The notes under the pieces: generated by a model
The model's database searches: none
Seen by the model: the letters and a program-made list of their open reading frames with translations, nothing else
What the model was told of the DNA's origin: nothing
NCBI RefSeq assembly: GCF_021044775.1
Contig: NZ_JAJNOQ010000002.1
Span: 62,001 to 126,000 of the forward strand
Length of the DNA stretch: 64,000 nucleotides
From: Paraeggerthella hominis
GTDB lineage: Bacteria; Actinomycetota; Coriobacteriia; Coriobacteriales; Eggerthellaceae
Reading direction: 5' to 3'
Program-made: the position numbers and the translations under genes
Shown here: one piece after another, positions 16,748 through 25,631 of the stretch
How positions within the stretch are numbered: position 1 is the first letter of the stretch
Layout of the letters: every line of letters starts with the position of its first letter

Positions 16748-17575
16748 TTACGGCAGCAGCACCAAATCGTACAAGTCGGGACGGCGATCGCGCAGATAAG
16801 GGCTGCGCTCGCGGAAGCCGTCGATCTCGTTCAGATCGATATCCGCGTACAGCACGCCTTCGGCAGGATCCTCCAGCTGCGCCACCACATGGCCGCGCGG
16901 GTTGCACACCAGCGAACGACCGGGCATCGACAAGCCGTCCTCTTCGCCGAAGCGGTTCACAGCCGCCAAGAACACCGTGTTCTCCAATGCGCGGGCAGGG
17001 GCGTTCACGTCCCACACGTCCATGTCCTCGGCGCACCACGCACTGGGGCACACCACCAGGTCGGCGCCTTGCAAGGTCAACATGCGCGCCACCTCCGGGT
17101 AGCCCATGTCGTAGCAGATCATCACGCCGACGCGCCCGAAATCAGTCTCGAACACCGGGCAGTCGCAGCCGGAGCGGAAGTAGAAGCGCTCCAAAGCCCA
17201 CAGGTGCTGCTTGTCGTACGTACCCATGAGGTTGCCGCCGCGGTCAATGAACACGGAGCTGTTGTACACCACGCCGGTCAAATCGTACGTCAGCGCAAGA
17301 CCGGCAACCACGTAGCAATTCGCAGCGCGAGCAGCTTCGCACAAAGCCGTAACCGTAGGGCCTTCCACCGGTTCGGCGAGTTCGACAATGCGAGGTCCCA
17401 CGATGTTCAGCTGGTACCCCGTAGAGAACAACTCGGGGAAAATCACCAGGTCGGCGCCTTGTGCCCCAGCCTCGGCTATCATGCGGCAAGCTTTTTCGGT
17501 ATTGGCGGCCGGATCGCACAGGGCGCTTTCAAACTGGACGAGCGCCAAACGCGCCGTGCGCTTCGCTTCGGTCAT
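16748..17575 (-). CDS. Carbon-nitrogen hydrolase (nitrilase superfamily)
   Basis: 275 residues from the ATG at 17575, preceded by AAAGGAGTTGTTC. The catalytic triad is visible: Glu48 in VIFPELF, Lys122 in YDKQHLW and Cys154 in VMICYDMGYPE, with the C-terminal ALENTVFLAAVNRFG strand. The family hydrolyses non-peptide C-N bonds in amides, carbamoyl compounds or nitriles in the cytosol. The motif ICYDMGYPEVAR is closer to amidase branches than to true nitrilases, but the substrate is undefined. Stands alone between convergent permease and a MarR gene; cotranscription with the latter is possible (163 bp apart). Confidence 0.88.
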   Translation of the reverse strand: MTEAKRTARLALVQFESALCDPAANTEKACRMIAEAGAQGADLVIFPELFSTGYQLNIVGPRIVELAEPVEGPTVTALCEAARAANCYVVAGLALTYDLTGVVYNSSVFIDRGGNLMGTYDKQHLWALERFYFRSGCDCPVFETDFGRVGVMICYDMGYPEVARMLTLQGADLVVCPSAWCAEDMDVWDVNAPARALENTVFLAAVNRFGEEDGLSMPGRSLVCNPRGHVVAQLEDPAEGVLYADIDLNEIDGFRERSPYLRDRRPDLYDLVLLP

Positions 17576-17738
17576 GAACAACTCCTTTATTGGGTGCAGA
17601 TTTCGTCTTGACGGCATTATCTCATGACGAACGCAGAACGCCAAAGAACAAGCAGCCGAATGTCGGGAAGATGGACGCAGCAGGGCGAAAGCCGCAGCAA
17701 ACGCGCCGCGTTATCAGCAAAAAGCTCGGAACAGACCG

Positions 17739-18206
17739 TCAAACGCGCGTTGGACGGCCGTACGAATTCGCGAATTCCAACACCTTGTCGAGCGACGCCA
17801 TAAGATCCTCGATCTCGTCCACGCCAATCGTGTTGCAGAATTCCGTGATAAGCGCGTGCATCTCGTACTGGCACCCTTCTGCCAGCTCCCATCCACGCTC
17901 CGTCAGCTCGATCGACACGGTTCTCGCATCATCGCGCAGCCGTTCCCGCTTCACGTACCCTTTGTCTTCAAGCGGCTTGAGCGCTTGCGACAGCGAACTG
18001 GCGGGCATGCGGAGCAATCGGGCGAGCGACCCGGGACGGATCGTCTCGCCTTTCTTCTGATGGCCTGACAAAACCATCAGGACATCGGCTTCGAGTTGCG
18101 AAAGGCCCATGCGCGCCATGTACGGCTGCGAACACGTCCGGTTGACCTCTTTCACCAACCGGAAAAGTTCGGTCACGATCGCTATTTCTTGAAGGGAAGC
18201 CTTCAT
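17739..18206 (-). CDS. MarR-family transcriptional regulator
   Basis: 155 residues from the ATG at 18206 (GAAAGG 7 bp upstream); a GTG at 18233 would add 9 residues. The winged helix is seen as GLSQLEADVLMVLSG, then RPGSLARLLRMPASSLSQALKPLEDKGYV and the wing RERLRDDARTVSIELTERG. MarR proteins bind palindromes as dimers and usually respond to small aromatic or lipidic ligands. It lies directly beyond fixX on the same strand, 46 bp or more downstream of that cluster's end coordinate in reverse order (it precedes no fix gene), so it might control either the nitrilase or the acyl-CoA cluster; this is inference. Confidence 0.88.
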   Translation of the reverse strand: MKASLQEIAIVTELFRLVKEVNRTCSQPYMARMGLSQLEADVLMVLSGHQKKGETIRPGSLARLLRMPASSLSQALKPLEDKGYVKRERLRDDARTVSIELTERGWELAEGCQYEMHALITEFCNTIGVDEIEDLMASLDKVLEFANSYGRPTRV

Positions 18207-18258
18207 CGGGGCCTTTCGCTTGCTCGAATCCACATACTCTGTCTAGGATAGCGGAATC

Positions 18259-18558
18259 CTAGCCGAAGCGGTACTCCACGCCCATGGTGGGCTGGGGGTT
18301 CTCCCACTTCTTCACGATGGTCGAGCCGCAGGCTATGCGGCAGGTGCCGCACTCCAGGCAGCCGGCGTAGTCGAACGACTTCGCGCCCGACTCGTCGACC
18401 TTGTAGAGGGCCGCCGGGCACACGCGCACCAGCTTGAGGAACTCCTCGTCGTCAGGGTCGTCCACCAGCTCGATGTGGGCGTTCTCCTCGTCCACCTCGT
18501 ACTTGTCCAACGCCAGGAACTCGTCGACGTTGACCGTGATCTCGCATACCTTGCTCAC
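18259..18558 (-). CDS. fixX: FixX-like ferredoxin
   Basis: 99 residues from a GTG at 18558 that overlaps the fixC stop (GTGA). The N-terminal half is beta-rich and acidic; CPAALY and CLECGTCRIACGS provide four cysteines for a single [4Fe-4S] cluster, and the last residues TMGVEYRFG are the usual FixX C-terminus. FixX works with FixC as an ETF:quinone oxidoreductase, passing electrons between flavin and quinone. It is the terminal gene of the fixABCX set and of the ten-gene cluster. Confidence 0.93.
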   Translation of the reverse strand: MSKVCEITVNVDEFLALDKYEVDEENAHIELVDDPDDEEFLKLVRVCPAALYKVDESGAKSFDYAGCLECGTCRIACGSTIVKKWENPQPTMGVEYRFG

Positions 18559-19850
18559 AGCGCCTTCACCGCCTTTCGCACCTCGCCTGCGAGCTTGAAC
18601 AGCCCGCGCTTCTTCACGATGGGCATCATGCGCTTCACGAGCGGCTTCTGCGGCGCGCCGTCCACGCTGAACATGGCGTTGAAGATCTCCCTCACCATGG
18701 CGGGGTACTCGCCGAACATGCGGTCCCAGCCCTCCATGACGTGGGGCCACTTGCGGAAGGTCTCGAGGTCCTTGACGACGAACGAGTCCTCCATGGCCTG
18801 CTTGTACGAAGCCAGGCCCGCCGCGCTCGTGTCGCCCGCGTCCAGCGCCTTGACGGCCGCCTGCCCCGCCATCTGGCCCGACGCCACGGCGAAGTCCATG
18901 CCGCGCACCTGGTAGCCCATGTTCATGCACAGGCCCGCCGTCTCGCCGGCCACCAGGCAGCCGTCGAAGACGTACTTCGGGATCATGTTGTAGCCGCCCT
19001 CGGGCACCATGTGGCCGGAGTGCTCGACCAGCTTCGCGCCGCGGATGATGGGCGCCACGGCCGGGTGGCTCTTGAAGTCCTCGAGCATCTGGTACACCGG
19101 GTACGGGTTCGACGCGTCGGCCGCCGTGGAGACGGTGGCCACGAGGCCGAGCGAGATCGAGTCCTTGTTGGTGTACAGGAAGCCGCCGCCCACGTTTCCG
19201 TGCGTGCAGTCGCCCACGAACAGCATCGCCGCGCCCTCGCCCTCCGGGCACAGGAAGCGGTCCTCGATCTGGGAGGCCGGCAGCTCGAGCACCTGCTTGA
19301 TGCCCACGGCCATCTGCGAGGCCTTGGGGCGCGGGTTGCCCAGGCAGCGCTCGGCGAGCACGGTGTTGCAGCCCTCGGCCAGGACGACCACCTCGGCGGT
19401 GATCTCGTCCTCGCCCGCGCGCACGCCGCAGACCTTGCCGGAGCCGTCCTTCAAGAGCTCCTCCACGGCGATGCCGCAGATGTACTCGGCGCCCGCGTCC
19501 TCGGCCTTGGAGGCCAGCCACTGGTCGAACGGCCCGCGCAGGACGCTGTAGGAGTCCTTGCCCTCCTCGGCCAGCTCCGGGCTGGCGAAGTCCACCGCCA
19601 GCTGCGCCGCGGGGTCCATGAACGCCATGCGCTCGTGGGTGATCTTGCGCTCGAGGGGCGCCTCCTGCTCGAAGTCCGGGAACACCTTCTTGAGCGAATG
19701 CGAGTAGATCCGCCCGCCCGTCATGTTCTTGGCGCCGGCGAAGCTGCCGCGCTCGACCACGAGGACCGACTTGCCGGCGCGCGCCAGCTCGTAGGCCGCC
19801 ACGGCCCCAGCGCAGCCGGACCCGACGACGATCGCGTCGAAATCAGCCAT
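18555..19850 (-). CDS. fixC: FixC-like FAD-dependent ETF:quinone oxidoreductase
   Basis: 431 residues. DAIVVGSGCAGAVAAYELAR at 4-23 is the dinucleotide-binding motif, AKNMTGGRIYSH (about 40) and the late GDTAGLCMNMG-like AGETAGLCMNMGYQVRGMDFA (about 285-305) bind FAD. Homologues take electrons from the ETF (FixAB) and transfer them to quinone or a low-potential acceptor with FixX. The region from about 18.3 to 21.5 kb is visibly richer in GC than the neighbouring MaoC genes. Gene order fixA-B-C-X is exact. Confidence 0.93.
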   Translation of the reverse strand: MADFDAIVVGSGCAGAVAAYELARAGKSVLVVERGSFAGAKNMTGGRIYSHSLKKVFPDFEQEAPLERKITHERMAFMDPAAQLAVDFASPELAEEGKDSYSVLRGPFDQWLASKAEDAGAEYICGIAVEELLKDGSGKVCGVRAGEDEITAEVVVLAEGCNTVLAERCLGNPRPKASQMAVGIKQVLELPASQIEDRFLCPEGEGAAMLFVGDCTHGNVGGGFLYTNKDSISLGLVATVSTAADASNPYPVYQMLEDFKSHPAVAPIIRGAKLVEHSGHMVPEGGYNMIPKYVFDGCLVAGETAGLCMNMGYQVRGMDFAVASGQMAGQAAVKALDAGDTSAAGLASYKQAMEDSFVVKDLETFRKWPHVMEGWDRMFGEYPAMVREIFNAMFSVDGAPQKPLVKRMMPIVKKRGLFKLAGEVRKAVKAL

Positions 19851-19914
19851 GTCCTATCCTTTCTCGTATCGGGGTGAAGGGGCCGCTTCCCGCAGCCCCT
19901 TTCGCGCCGGCTCC

Positions 19915-20802
19915 CTACAGGGCTGCCGCCAGCGCGGGGAGGACCGTTTTGAGGTCGCCCACGATGCCGTAATCGCACTGCTTGAAGATGGGAGCGTTCT
20001 TGTCCTTGTTGATGGCGAACATGGTTCCGGCGCGGTTCACGCCCACCATGTGCTGCATCTGACCAGAAATGCCCACGCCCACGTACACCTTCGGCGCCAG
20101 CATCACGCCGGACACGCCGATGTAGGCTTCCTTCGGCATCCAGTCTACGCCCTCGGCCAAGGGGCGCGAGCATCCGCACTCGCCCCCGATCTTGGCGGCC
20201 AGGGCGCGCATGAGCTCGAGGTCGGCCTCCTCGGCGAAGCCGCGGCCGCCGGCCACGACCACGTCGGCGGCAGGCAGGTCAACGTCGCTGGCGGGCAGGT
20301 CCTTCTCGCCCGTGACGCGCAGGGCGCGCTCGGGGGCCTCAAACGCTGCCTCCTCGACGGCGTCGGTGCCCGTGGCGGCGGACTCGTCGAACACGCCCGC
20401 GCCCACCGTGTAGACGGCCAGGCTGCCGGCCGGCTTGCTCTTGCGCTGGCCCACGCCGCCGAAGTACATGGTGGTGGCCAGGCCGTCGGCGAACTCGATG
20501 ACGTCGGTGACGGCGGCGGTCCCGGCGTGCGCGGCCAAGCGGCCCGCGAGCACCTTGCAGCGGCGCGTGGGCTCGACCAGCGCCACGGACGGGGCCTCGG
20601 CGTCGGCGATCGCGTTCACGGTCGCGTACGCGTCGTCGATCGCGGAGCCGGCGGGGACGTCGACGTGGACGACCTTGTCGGCGACGCCGGTCGTCGGCTC
20701 GACGCCGGGGGCTATCAGGACGACCTCGTCGGCCATCGTGCGGGCGCCCGCGCACAGGGCGCGCGCGGCGAGCGGGGTTTCGGCTATAACGAGTGCTTTC
20801 AT
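19915..20802 (-). CDS. fixB: Electron transfer flavoprotein alpha subunit (FixB)
   Basis: 295 residues, MKALVIAETPLAARAL at the start. The C-terminal FAD-binding domain is clear: VVAGGRGF (about 180), GCSRPLAEGVDWMPKEAYIGVSG-type motif, PKVYVGVGISGQMQHMVG and IFAINKDKNAPIFKQCDYGIVGD. With FixA it forms the ETF heterodimer that shuttles electrons between acyl-CoA dehydrogenase and FixCX; in some organisms such ETFs bifurcate electrons. The N-terminal domain has compositional bias to Ala/Asp. It begins 17 bp after fixA. Confidence 0.93.
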   Translation of the reverse strand: MKALVIAETPLAARALCAGARTMADEVVLIAPGVEPTTGVADKVVHVDVPAGSAIDDAYATVNAIADAEAPSVALVEPTRRCKVLAGRLAAHAGTAAVTDVIEFADGLATTMYFGGVGQRKSKPAGSLAVYTVGAGVFDESAATGTDAVEEAAFEAPERALRVTGEKDLPASDVDLPAADVVVAGGRGFAEEADLELMRALAAKIGGECGCSRPLAEGVDWMPKEAYIGVSGVMLAPKVYVGVGISGQMQHMVGVNRAGTMFAINKDKNAPIFKQCDYGIVGDLKTVLPALAAAL

Positions 20803-20819
20803 TGCTGCACCAACCTTTC

Positions 20820-21578
20820 CTACAGGGCCGCTTTGAGGGCGGCTGCGAACTTTTCGATGTCGCCGTCGACGGAGGCGTCGAGGATCTCGAGCTTGCGCTC
20901 GGCCTGCTGGGGGGCCTTCGTCTCGACGATCTCGACGACGGCCGGGGCGGCCTCGGAGGCGGCTTCGACCGTGGAGGGCTTCTTGCCGGCGGCCAGGATG
21001 TCCTTCATGCCCGGGATGCGCGGCAGCGCGACGTCGGGGACGACGGACACGACGGCGGGCAGGTCGACCTGGACGGTCTGGACCTGGGACTCGAGCATGC
21101 GGTCGCACGTCGCGACGCCGCCCTCGACGGAGATGGCGCACACCGCCGTGACGACCGGCAGGCCCAGCGCGTCGGCCAGCTGCACGTCGACCTGCTGCGC
21201 GTAGTTGTCGGCGGAGCCGTCGCCGCACACGACCAGGTCGAACCCGCCCTGCGCGCCGACCAGCTTCGCGAGCATGGCGGCGGTGGCGTGCGCGTCCAGG
21301 TCGGCGCAGGCGTCGTCGGCGACCATGGCCAGCTCGTCGACGCCGCGGGCCAGGATGCCCTTCTTCAGCTTCGAGTCGTCGGCCTTCGCGTCGGCGACCG
21401 ACACGGCGACGACCTTCGAGCCGTCGTGCGCGGCGGCCAGCTGGGCCGCGGCCTCCAGCGCGTTCAGGTCGTAGGTGGAGACGATGCGATGGGCCTTGGA
21501 GTCGTCCAGGCTCCTATCGGCAGCGACGACGATGTCCTGATCGTCGGCCAGAACTTTGATGGGAACGATGATGTTCAT
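20820..21578 (-). CDS. fixA: Electron transfer flavoprotein beta subunit (FixA)
   Basis: 252 residues. MNIIVPIKVLADDQDIV start, then KAHRIVSTYDLNALEAA, VAVSVADAKADDSKLKKGILARGVDELAMV, and DLVVCGDGSADNYAQQVDVQLADALGLPVVTAV, which matches the ETF-beta nucleotide-binding region. Followed at once by fixB and fixCX. It is separated from the upstream MaoC gene by about 180 bp containing a terminator-like hairpin and another inverted repeat, so the fix genes may have their own promoter. Confidence 0.93.
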   Translation of the reverse strand: MNIIVPIKVLADDQDIVVAADRSLDDSKAHRIVSTYDLNALEAAAQLAAAHDGSKVVAVSVADAKADDSKLKKGILARGVDELAMVADDACADLDAHATAAMLAKLVGAQGGFDLVVCGDGSADNYAQQVDVQLADALGLPVVTAVCAISVEGGVATCDRMLESQVQTVQVDLPAVVSVVPDVALPRIPGMKDILAAGKKPSTVEAASEAAPAVVEIVETKAPQQAERKLEILDASVDGDIEKFAAALKAAL

Positions 21579-21625
21579 GGTATGACTATCCTTTCTAACT
21601 TATCGTCAGCATGCCGCGCGTGCGA

Positions 21626-21703
21626 CATGGACGCTTCGACCAAACGGTTGGGTACCGCACAAAGCGGCTAGGCGATACGCAGCGGTTGGACCAAGCGTCC
21701 ATG
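21626..21703. repeat. Inverted repeat upstream of fixA
   Basis: Perfect 11-bp arms CATGGACGCTT (21626-21636) and AAGCGTCCATG (21693-21703), with weaker similarity continuing inward (CGACCAAACGG against GGTCCAACCGC). It lies in the spacer upstream of the fixA start and could be an operator or a decayed palindromic element. Confidence 0.5.
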
Positions 21704-21715
21704 TCCGCAGGCGAT

Positions 21716-21746
21716 ACCGTGGCCGGCCGGGAAGGTCGGCCACGGT
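21716..21746 (-). terminator. Hairpin after the MaoC gene
   Basis: Perfect 10-bp arms ACCGTGGCCG (21716-21725) and CGGCCACGGT (21737-21746) around an 11-nt loop, 15 bp past the MaoC stop at 21761 on the minus strand. There is no T tract, so termination may be partial. Confidence 0.45.
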
Positions 21747-21760
21747 GCGCAGCGTTGCTG

Positions 21761-22300
21761 TTACTGCTGATGCTTGGCAGCGGCTTCCTCGAACTGCTTC
21801 TCGAAGAAGATCTTCTTGGCCAGGACCAGGTGATACTCGCCGGTCTGGAGAACGTCGCCGTTCTGGTCGATCATCGACATCTGGATGATGATGACGCCGC
21901 GCTCGGGCTTGTTGTCGTCCTTCGCAACAATCTCGGACGTGGTGTAGACGGTGTCGCCCACGGCCGGCATCTTCAGGAACTTCCAGTTCTTCGTGCCCTT
22001 GGTGGCAAGAATGGAGTTGTTCATCTTGGCCATCATGGGATCGGAGGGGTTGATGGAGGGCGTGAACGTGTAGATCAGCATGTGCTGAGCCAGCACGGTG
22101 TCATGGCCATGGGCCTTGCAGTACTCGAGGTCCATGTAAATGGGAGCCCACTCGCCGGAGATGCCGGCGAAGTTCAGGATGTCAGCCTCGGTGATGGTGC
22201 GACCCGTGGTAGCCGGCGTCTTGTGGTTCAGGGGCACGTCCTCGAAGAACCAGGTGTCCTTGAACTTGGCGTCGAAAGCTGCCTGCAGTTGCTCGTTCAT
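21761..22300 (-). CDS. MaoC-like hot-dog protein with altered catalytic motif
   Basis: 179 residues with a MaoC/FAS1A-type hot-dog fold: PATTGRTITEADILNFAGISGEW near 28-50 and the long central helix around LAQHMLIYTF. In R-specific enoyl-CoA hydratases the motif is G-D-x-N-x-x-H; here it reads GEWAPIY, replacing both the Asp and His. It is therefore probably not itself a hydratase, but a partner of the adjacent 153-residue MaoC, as in two-subunit MaoC heteromers known from steroid side-chain degradation. Spacing of 30 bp and the same strand suggest cotranscription. Confidence 0.82.
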   Translation of the reverse strand: MNEQLQAAFDAKFKDTWFFEDVPLNHKTPATTGRTITEADILNFAGISGEWAPIYMDLEYCKAHGHDTVLAQHMLIYTFTPSINPSDPMMAKMNNSILATKGTKNWKFLKMPAVGDTVYTTSEIVAKDDNKPERGVIIIQMSMIDQNGDVLQTGEYHLVLAKKIFFEKQFEEAAAKHQQ

Positions 22301-22330
22301 AATGAGATCCTCCTCAAATGGTTGCTTGTG

Positions 22331-22792
22331 TTAGTTCTTCTTGGCGATGGAGTAGTAGCGCACGTTGTCGAGGCAGGTCGTGCCTTCCTGGTTGATGCCC
22401 AGGATGGAGATCTCGATGGTGCCCGTGCCGTCGCCGTTGTCCTCTTTGCCCACGATCTCGCACTCCAGGTGAATCGTGTCGTTGAAGAACACCGGGTTGA
22501 AGAACTTCACATGCTTGAAGCCCGTCAGATCGCCCAGAGTCTCGGCCGTAGCCGTCCAGAACTCCGTGCGCTTGAGCATGCCGCCCACCAGCGTCAGCGT
22601 GAGCGCGCCGTGAGCAACGTTCTTGCCGTACATGCCGGTCTTAGCAAACTCCTTGTCCAAGTGGACCAGGTTGTAGTCGCCCGTGATCTGCGCGAAGTTC
22701 ACCACTTCAGCGTTGGTGATGGTGCGGCCACCGGGAGACTGGAACTTGTAACCAACCTCAACGTCCTCGAAGTACATCGGTGCTTGCAGCAT
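22331..22792 (-). CDS. MaoC-like enoyl-CoA hydratase
   Basis: 153 residues. TITNAEVVNFAQITGDYNLVHLDKEFA contains the canonical hydratase-2 motif G-D-x-N-x-x-H (catalytic Asp and His), followed by VAHGALTLTLVGG, the conserved glycine-rich helix start. Expected reaction: reversible hydration of a trans-2-enoyl-CoA to the 3-hydroxyacyl-CoA. In this cluster it takes the place that CaiD (crotonase fold) holds in the carnitine pathway. It likely pairs with the catalytically altered MaoC encoded next. Confidence 0.87.
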   Translation of the reverse strand: MLQAPMYFEDVEVGYKFQSPGGRTITNAEVVNFAQITGDYNLVHLDKEFAKTGMYGKNVAHGALTLTLVGGMLKRTEFWTATAETLGDLTGFKHVKFFNPVFFNDTIHLECEIVGKEDNGDGTGTIEISILGINQEGTTCLDNVRYYSIAKKN

Positions 22793-22874
22793 TCTGACTC
22801 CTCCTTAATAGGTAGTGCTTCTTTGTATCGAATGCCCGCCGTCGGCGGCGGCGGGGTAATACCGTTGTTCGCGC

Positions 22875-24422
22875 TTATGCGCAAGGCTCATGCTCGGACA
22901 GCCCTTGCAGGCGCTGCTCAATGAGCTCTTTTCTTCTAATCTTGCCGAAATCGGTGCGGGGCATGCACTCGATGATCTCGAACGTCTTCGGGCACTTGTA
23001 CCCGCTGATCTTCGTACGAAGAAACGCGCTCAAGTCATCGAACGATATCGACGATGCATCCATTCCCGCTTCAAGCTCCAGGATGGCATGCACGCGCCGA
23101 CCCCACTCCTCATCGGGAATGCCGATCACCACGGCATCTTGAATGCCCAGGTAATCGAACAGGGCGTTCTCCACCTCAGCCGTGTACACGTTCTTCCCGC
23201 CGGTGACGATCATGTCCACCCGGCGGTCGGATATGTACAGATAGCCGTCGGCATCAAGCCAGCCCATGTCCCCCACGCTGCAGTAGCCCTCGTCATCGGC
23301 CGCTATGGACGGCGCCCCCACGTAATGCGTTATCAGGCCAGGAACCGGCTTGCCAAAGATCTCGCCAACCTGTCCAGCCGGCAGGACCTCGCCCTCCTCG
23401 CTCCTGATCTGGAACGCGCACCCCACGGGTCGTCCCACGCTGCCGCGATGCTCAAGCCACTCGTCGCCTCGAATGACGGCGGAACCCACCATCTCGGTTG
23501 CCGCGTACATTTCGTACACGCGATCCGCGCCCAAACGATCGATCCAGCCAAGCTTCACGCGGTCCGGGCAAGGCCCGCCGCTGTGGAACACCGCCTTCAA
23601 GCTGCTCAGGTTGCGCGTCGTAAATGACGGCTCGGCCATCATGCGCTCCATCATGGTGGGCACCAAACCAATGCAATCGATCTGGTGCTTCTCAATCAGC
23701 TCAAGCGCACGTGCAGCGTTGAACCGCTCCATCAAGTACACGGTCTGCCCGAAGAACAAGCCAATGTAGGTGGTGTTGTTGTACAGGTTGTGGAACAACG
23801 CGCCCGGCACCAGCTGTCGACCCCATGCAATCTGGCCGGTCATAGCCGTCCAGCTTTCCAGGTCGGCACCGCAGTACGCGGGTTTGATCCCCTGCACCAC
23901 CAGCTTCGGCTTCCCGGACGACCCGCCCGTTGCCACCGCGCGCATCGGCGTGCAGGCGAAGAAGGGCAGGTTTTCGGAACCCTCCGGGAAGTCTCCGGCC
24001 ATCCATTCACGCACGTCCTCTCGCGTAGCCGCACCGTGAGATCCTTCGAAATCCCAGTCCGACACAAGAAGACGGCAGTCGATCAAACCAAGCAGATCGC
24101 GCTTTTCAGAAGCGGTTCCCTTGGGGGGCATGAACACACAGCAGGCTCCCAGCTGCCAAGCCGCGATGGTGACCACCGCATGCTCGAGGCAGTTAGGCAA
24201 GGCAACAGCTACGAAGTCTCCTTCGGCCACGCCCTGGGCATGCAGGTGGCTGGCCACCTTCTCCACCGCCTCGAACAACTCTTTGCGCGACATGCTGCGC
24301 TCGGATCCGTTGTTGGCGACTTCGACCAGCGCCGTCTCATCTCCCCATGCTTCAGCAAGCCTTCTAAGCTGCTGGGCAAGATCGATGGACTTCTGCGGAA
24401 TGCCTTCATGCCGTGAGCTCAT
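22875..24422 (-). CDS. Acyl-CoA synthetase, AMP-forming (CaiC-like)
   Basis: 515 residues from the ATG at 24422, which has AAGGGGGGG 9 bp upstream; a TTG at 24431 sits on the ribosome site itself. Phosphate-binding loop AVATGGSSGKPKLV (about 170), LVPTMMERMM, YEMYAATEMVG (A5 motif), GDMGWLDADGYLYISDRRVDMIVTGGKN (A7/A8) and the C-terminal lysine region TDFGKIRRKEL (A10). The enzyme activates a carboxylic acid to its acyl-CoA through an acyl-adenylate. Combined with a CaiB-type transferase it would prime and then recycle CoA, as in the cai operon. Confidence 0.9.
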   Translation of the reverse strand: MSSRHEGIPQKSIDLAQQLRRLAEAWGDETALVEVANNGSERSMSRKELFEAVEKVASHLHAQGVAEGDFVAVALPNCLEHAVVTIAAWQLGACCVFMPPKGTASEKRDLLGLIDCRLLVSDWDFEGSHGAATREDVREWMAGDFPEGSENLPFFACTPMRAVATGGSSGKPKLVVQGIKPAYCGADLESWTAMTGQIAWGRQLVPGALFHNLYNNTTYIGLFFGQTVYLMERFNAARALELIEKHQIDCIGLVPTMMERMMAEPSFTTRNLSSLKAVFHSGGPCPDRVKLGWIDRLGADRVYEMYAATEMVGSAVIRGDEWLEHRGSVGRPVGCAFQIRSEEGEVLPAGQVGEIFGKPVPGLITHYVGAPSIAADDEGYCSVGDMGWLDADGYLYISDRRVDMIVTGGKNVYTAEVENALFDYLGIQDAVVIGIPDEEWGRRVHAILELEAGMDASSISFDDLSAFLRTKISGYKCPKTFEIIECMPRTDFGKIRRKELIEQRLQGLSEHEPCA

Positions 24423-24473
24423 AAACGTCAACCCCCCCTTCGAACCGTACCCTCCTGCAATGCGACTATCAGA

Positions 24474-25631
24474 CTAGCGGTACTGCTTGAGAATTTGCGG
24501 AGCGGTGTTGAACACCATAACCTGATCGGAACCGCCCGCGATGCGGCAGCTGCGGATGTCAACGTAGTAGCGACCCACGCGATGGTCGCCCACCACGCCG
24601 ATGCCAGCCAGGATCTGCACGGCGTCGTCGACCACTTCGCAAGTGGTCTTGGAGCAGTAGTACTTCGCCATGCCGGCCAGGATGCGCACGTCTTCGCCGT
24701 TGTCGGCCTTCCAGCACAGCTTGTACAGCATGTTCATCATGTTCTCGATCTTGCAGGCCATGTTCATGACCATTTCCTGCACCAGCTGGTAACGACCGAT
24801 CTGCTGACCGAACTGCTCGCGCTGGTTAGCGTAGGCGCAAGCGTCCTCGAACGCGTTCACAGCCGTAGCGATAACGCCGGACACGTTGGCGATGCGCTCG
24901 CGGGTGAAGTTGTGCATGGTCTGCATGAAGCCGTTGTGCTCCTGGCCCAAGATGGCGGAGCGAGGCAGGCGCACGTCGTTCAAGAACACTTCGCAGATGC
25001 TGGTGGGAGCATCCTCGTGGCCCATCTTCGGAAGCTTGTTGATGGTCACGCCCGGAGTGTCGCGGTCGACCAGGAACATCGTAGCGCCGCGGTGCACGTT
25101 GTCCACGGTGGGGTCCTTGGCGATAACGATGATGGCCGGAGCCTCCATGCCGCACGTGGTGTAGTGCTTGCCGCCGTTGATGACCGCGGTGTCGCCGTCC
25201 CACGTGTAGGACGTCTGCATGCCGGCAACGTCGGAACCCGTCGAAGGCTCGGAGATGCCCAGAGCCAAGGGGGCGCCGCCCTCGATGTAGGGCTTGACGT
25301 ACTTCTCGATCTGCTCGGGCGTTCCGAAGGCGCACACATCGAACATCGTGGGCATGCCCATGGAGTAGAACGCGGACAGCGGGCCGCCGTAGCGAGCGAT
25401 GGTGAAGTTGGCCAGAGCAACCGTCATCAGGTCGACATCGGTGCCGCCAACCTCCTCGGGCAGACCAAGACCCGTAAAGCCAGCCTCAGCCATGGCCTTC
25501 CAGGCGTCCCAGGGGAACTCAGCGTTGCGGTAGCACTCGCGCTCCTTCTCGGGCGGGAACTCGCGCTCGAGAAGCTCCTTGATGCTCTCAAGAAGCAGTT
25601 CCTGCTCCTCGGTCTTGGAAAAATCGATCAT
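24474..25631 (-). CDS. CaiA-like acyl-CoA dehydrogenase/reductase
   Basis: 385 residues from the ATG at 25631 (AAGGAGGCACCACCA upstream). Standard ACAD layout: N-terminal helices, LGISEPSTGSDVAGMQT (about 125-141) FAD loop, and C-terminal FEDACAYANQREQFGQQIGRYQLVQE-type region with WKADNG. The C-terminus IAGGSDQVM...LKQYR parallels E. coli CaiA, crotonobetainyl-CoA reductase, which also has GGSD where ordinary acyl-CoA dehydrogenases have the catalytic EGTSE. This and FixABCX point to reduction of an activated enoyl-CoA with electrons from ETF. The real substrate is not evident. Confidence 0.9.
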   Translation of the reverse strand: MIDFSKTEEQELLLESIKELLEREFPPEKERECYRNAEFPWDAWKAMAEAGFTGLGLPEEVGGTDVDLMTVALANFTIARYGGPLSAFYSMGMPTMFDVCAFGTPEQIEKYVKPYIEGGAPLALGISEPSTGSDVAGMQTSYTWDGDTAVINGGKHYTTCGMEAPAIIVIAKDPTVDNVHRGATMFLVDRDTPGVTINKLPKMGHEDAPTSICEVFLNDVRLPRSAILGQEHNGFMQTMHNFTRERIANVSGVIATAVNAFEDACAYANQREQFGQQIGRYQLVQEMVMNMACKIENMMNMLYKLCWKADNGEDVRILAGMAKYYCSKTTCEVVDDAVQILAGIGVVGDHRVGRYYVDIRSCRIAGGSDQVMVFNTAPQILKQYR

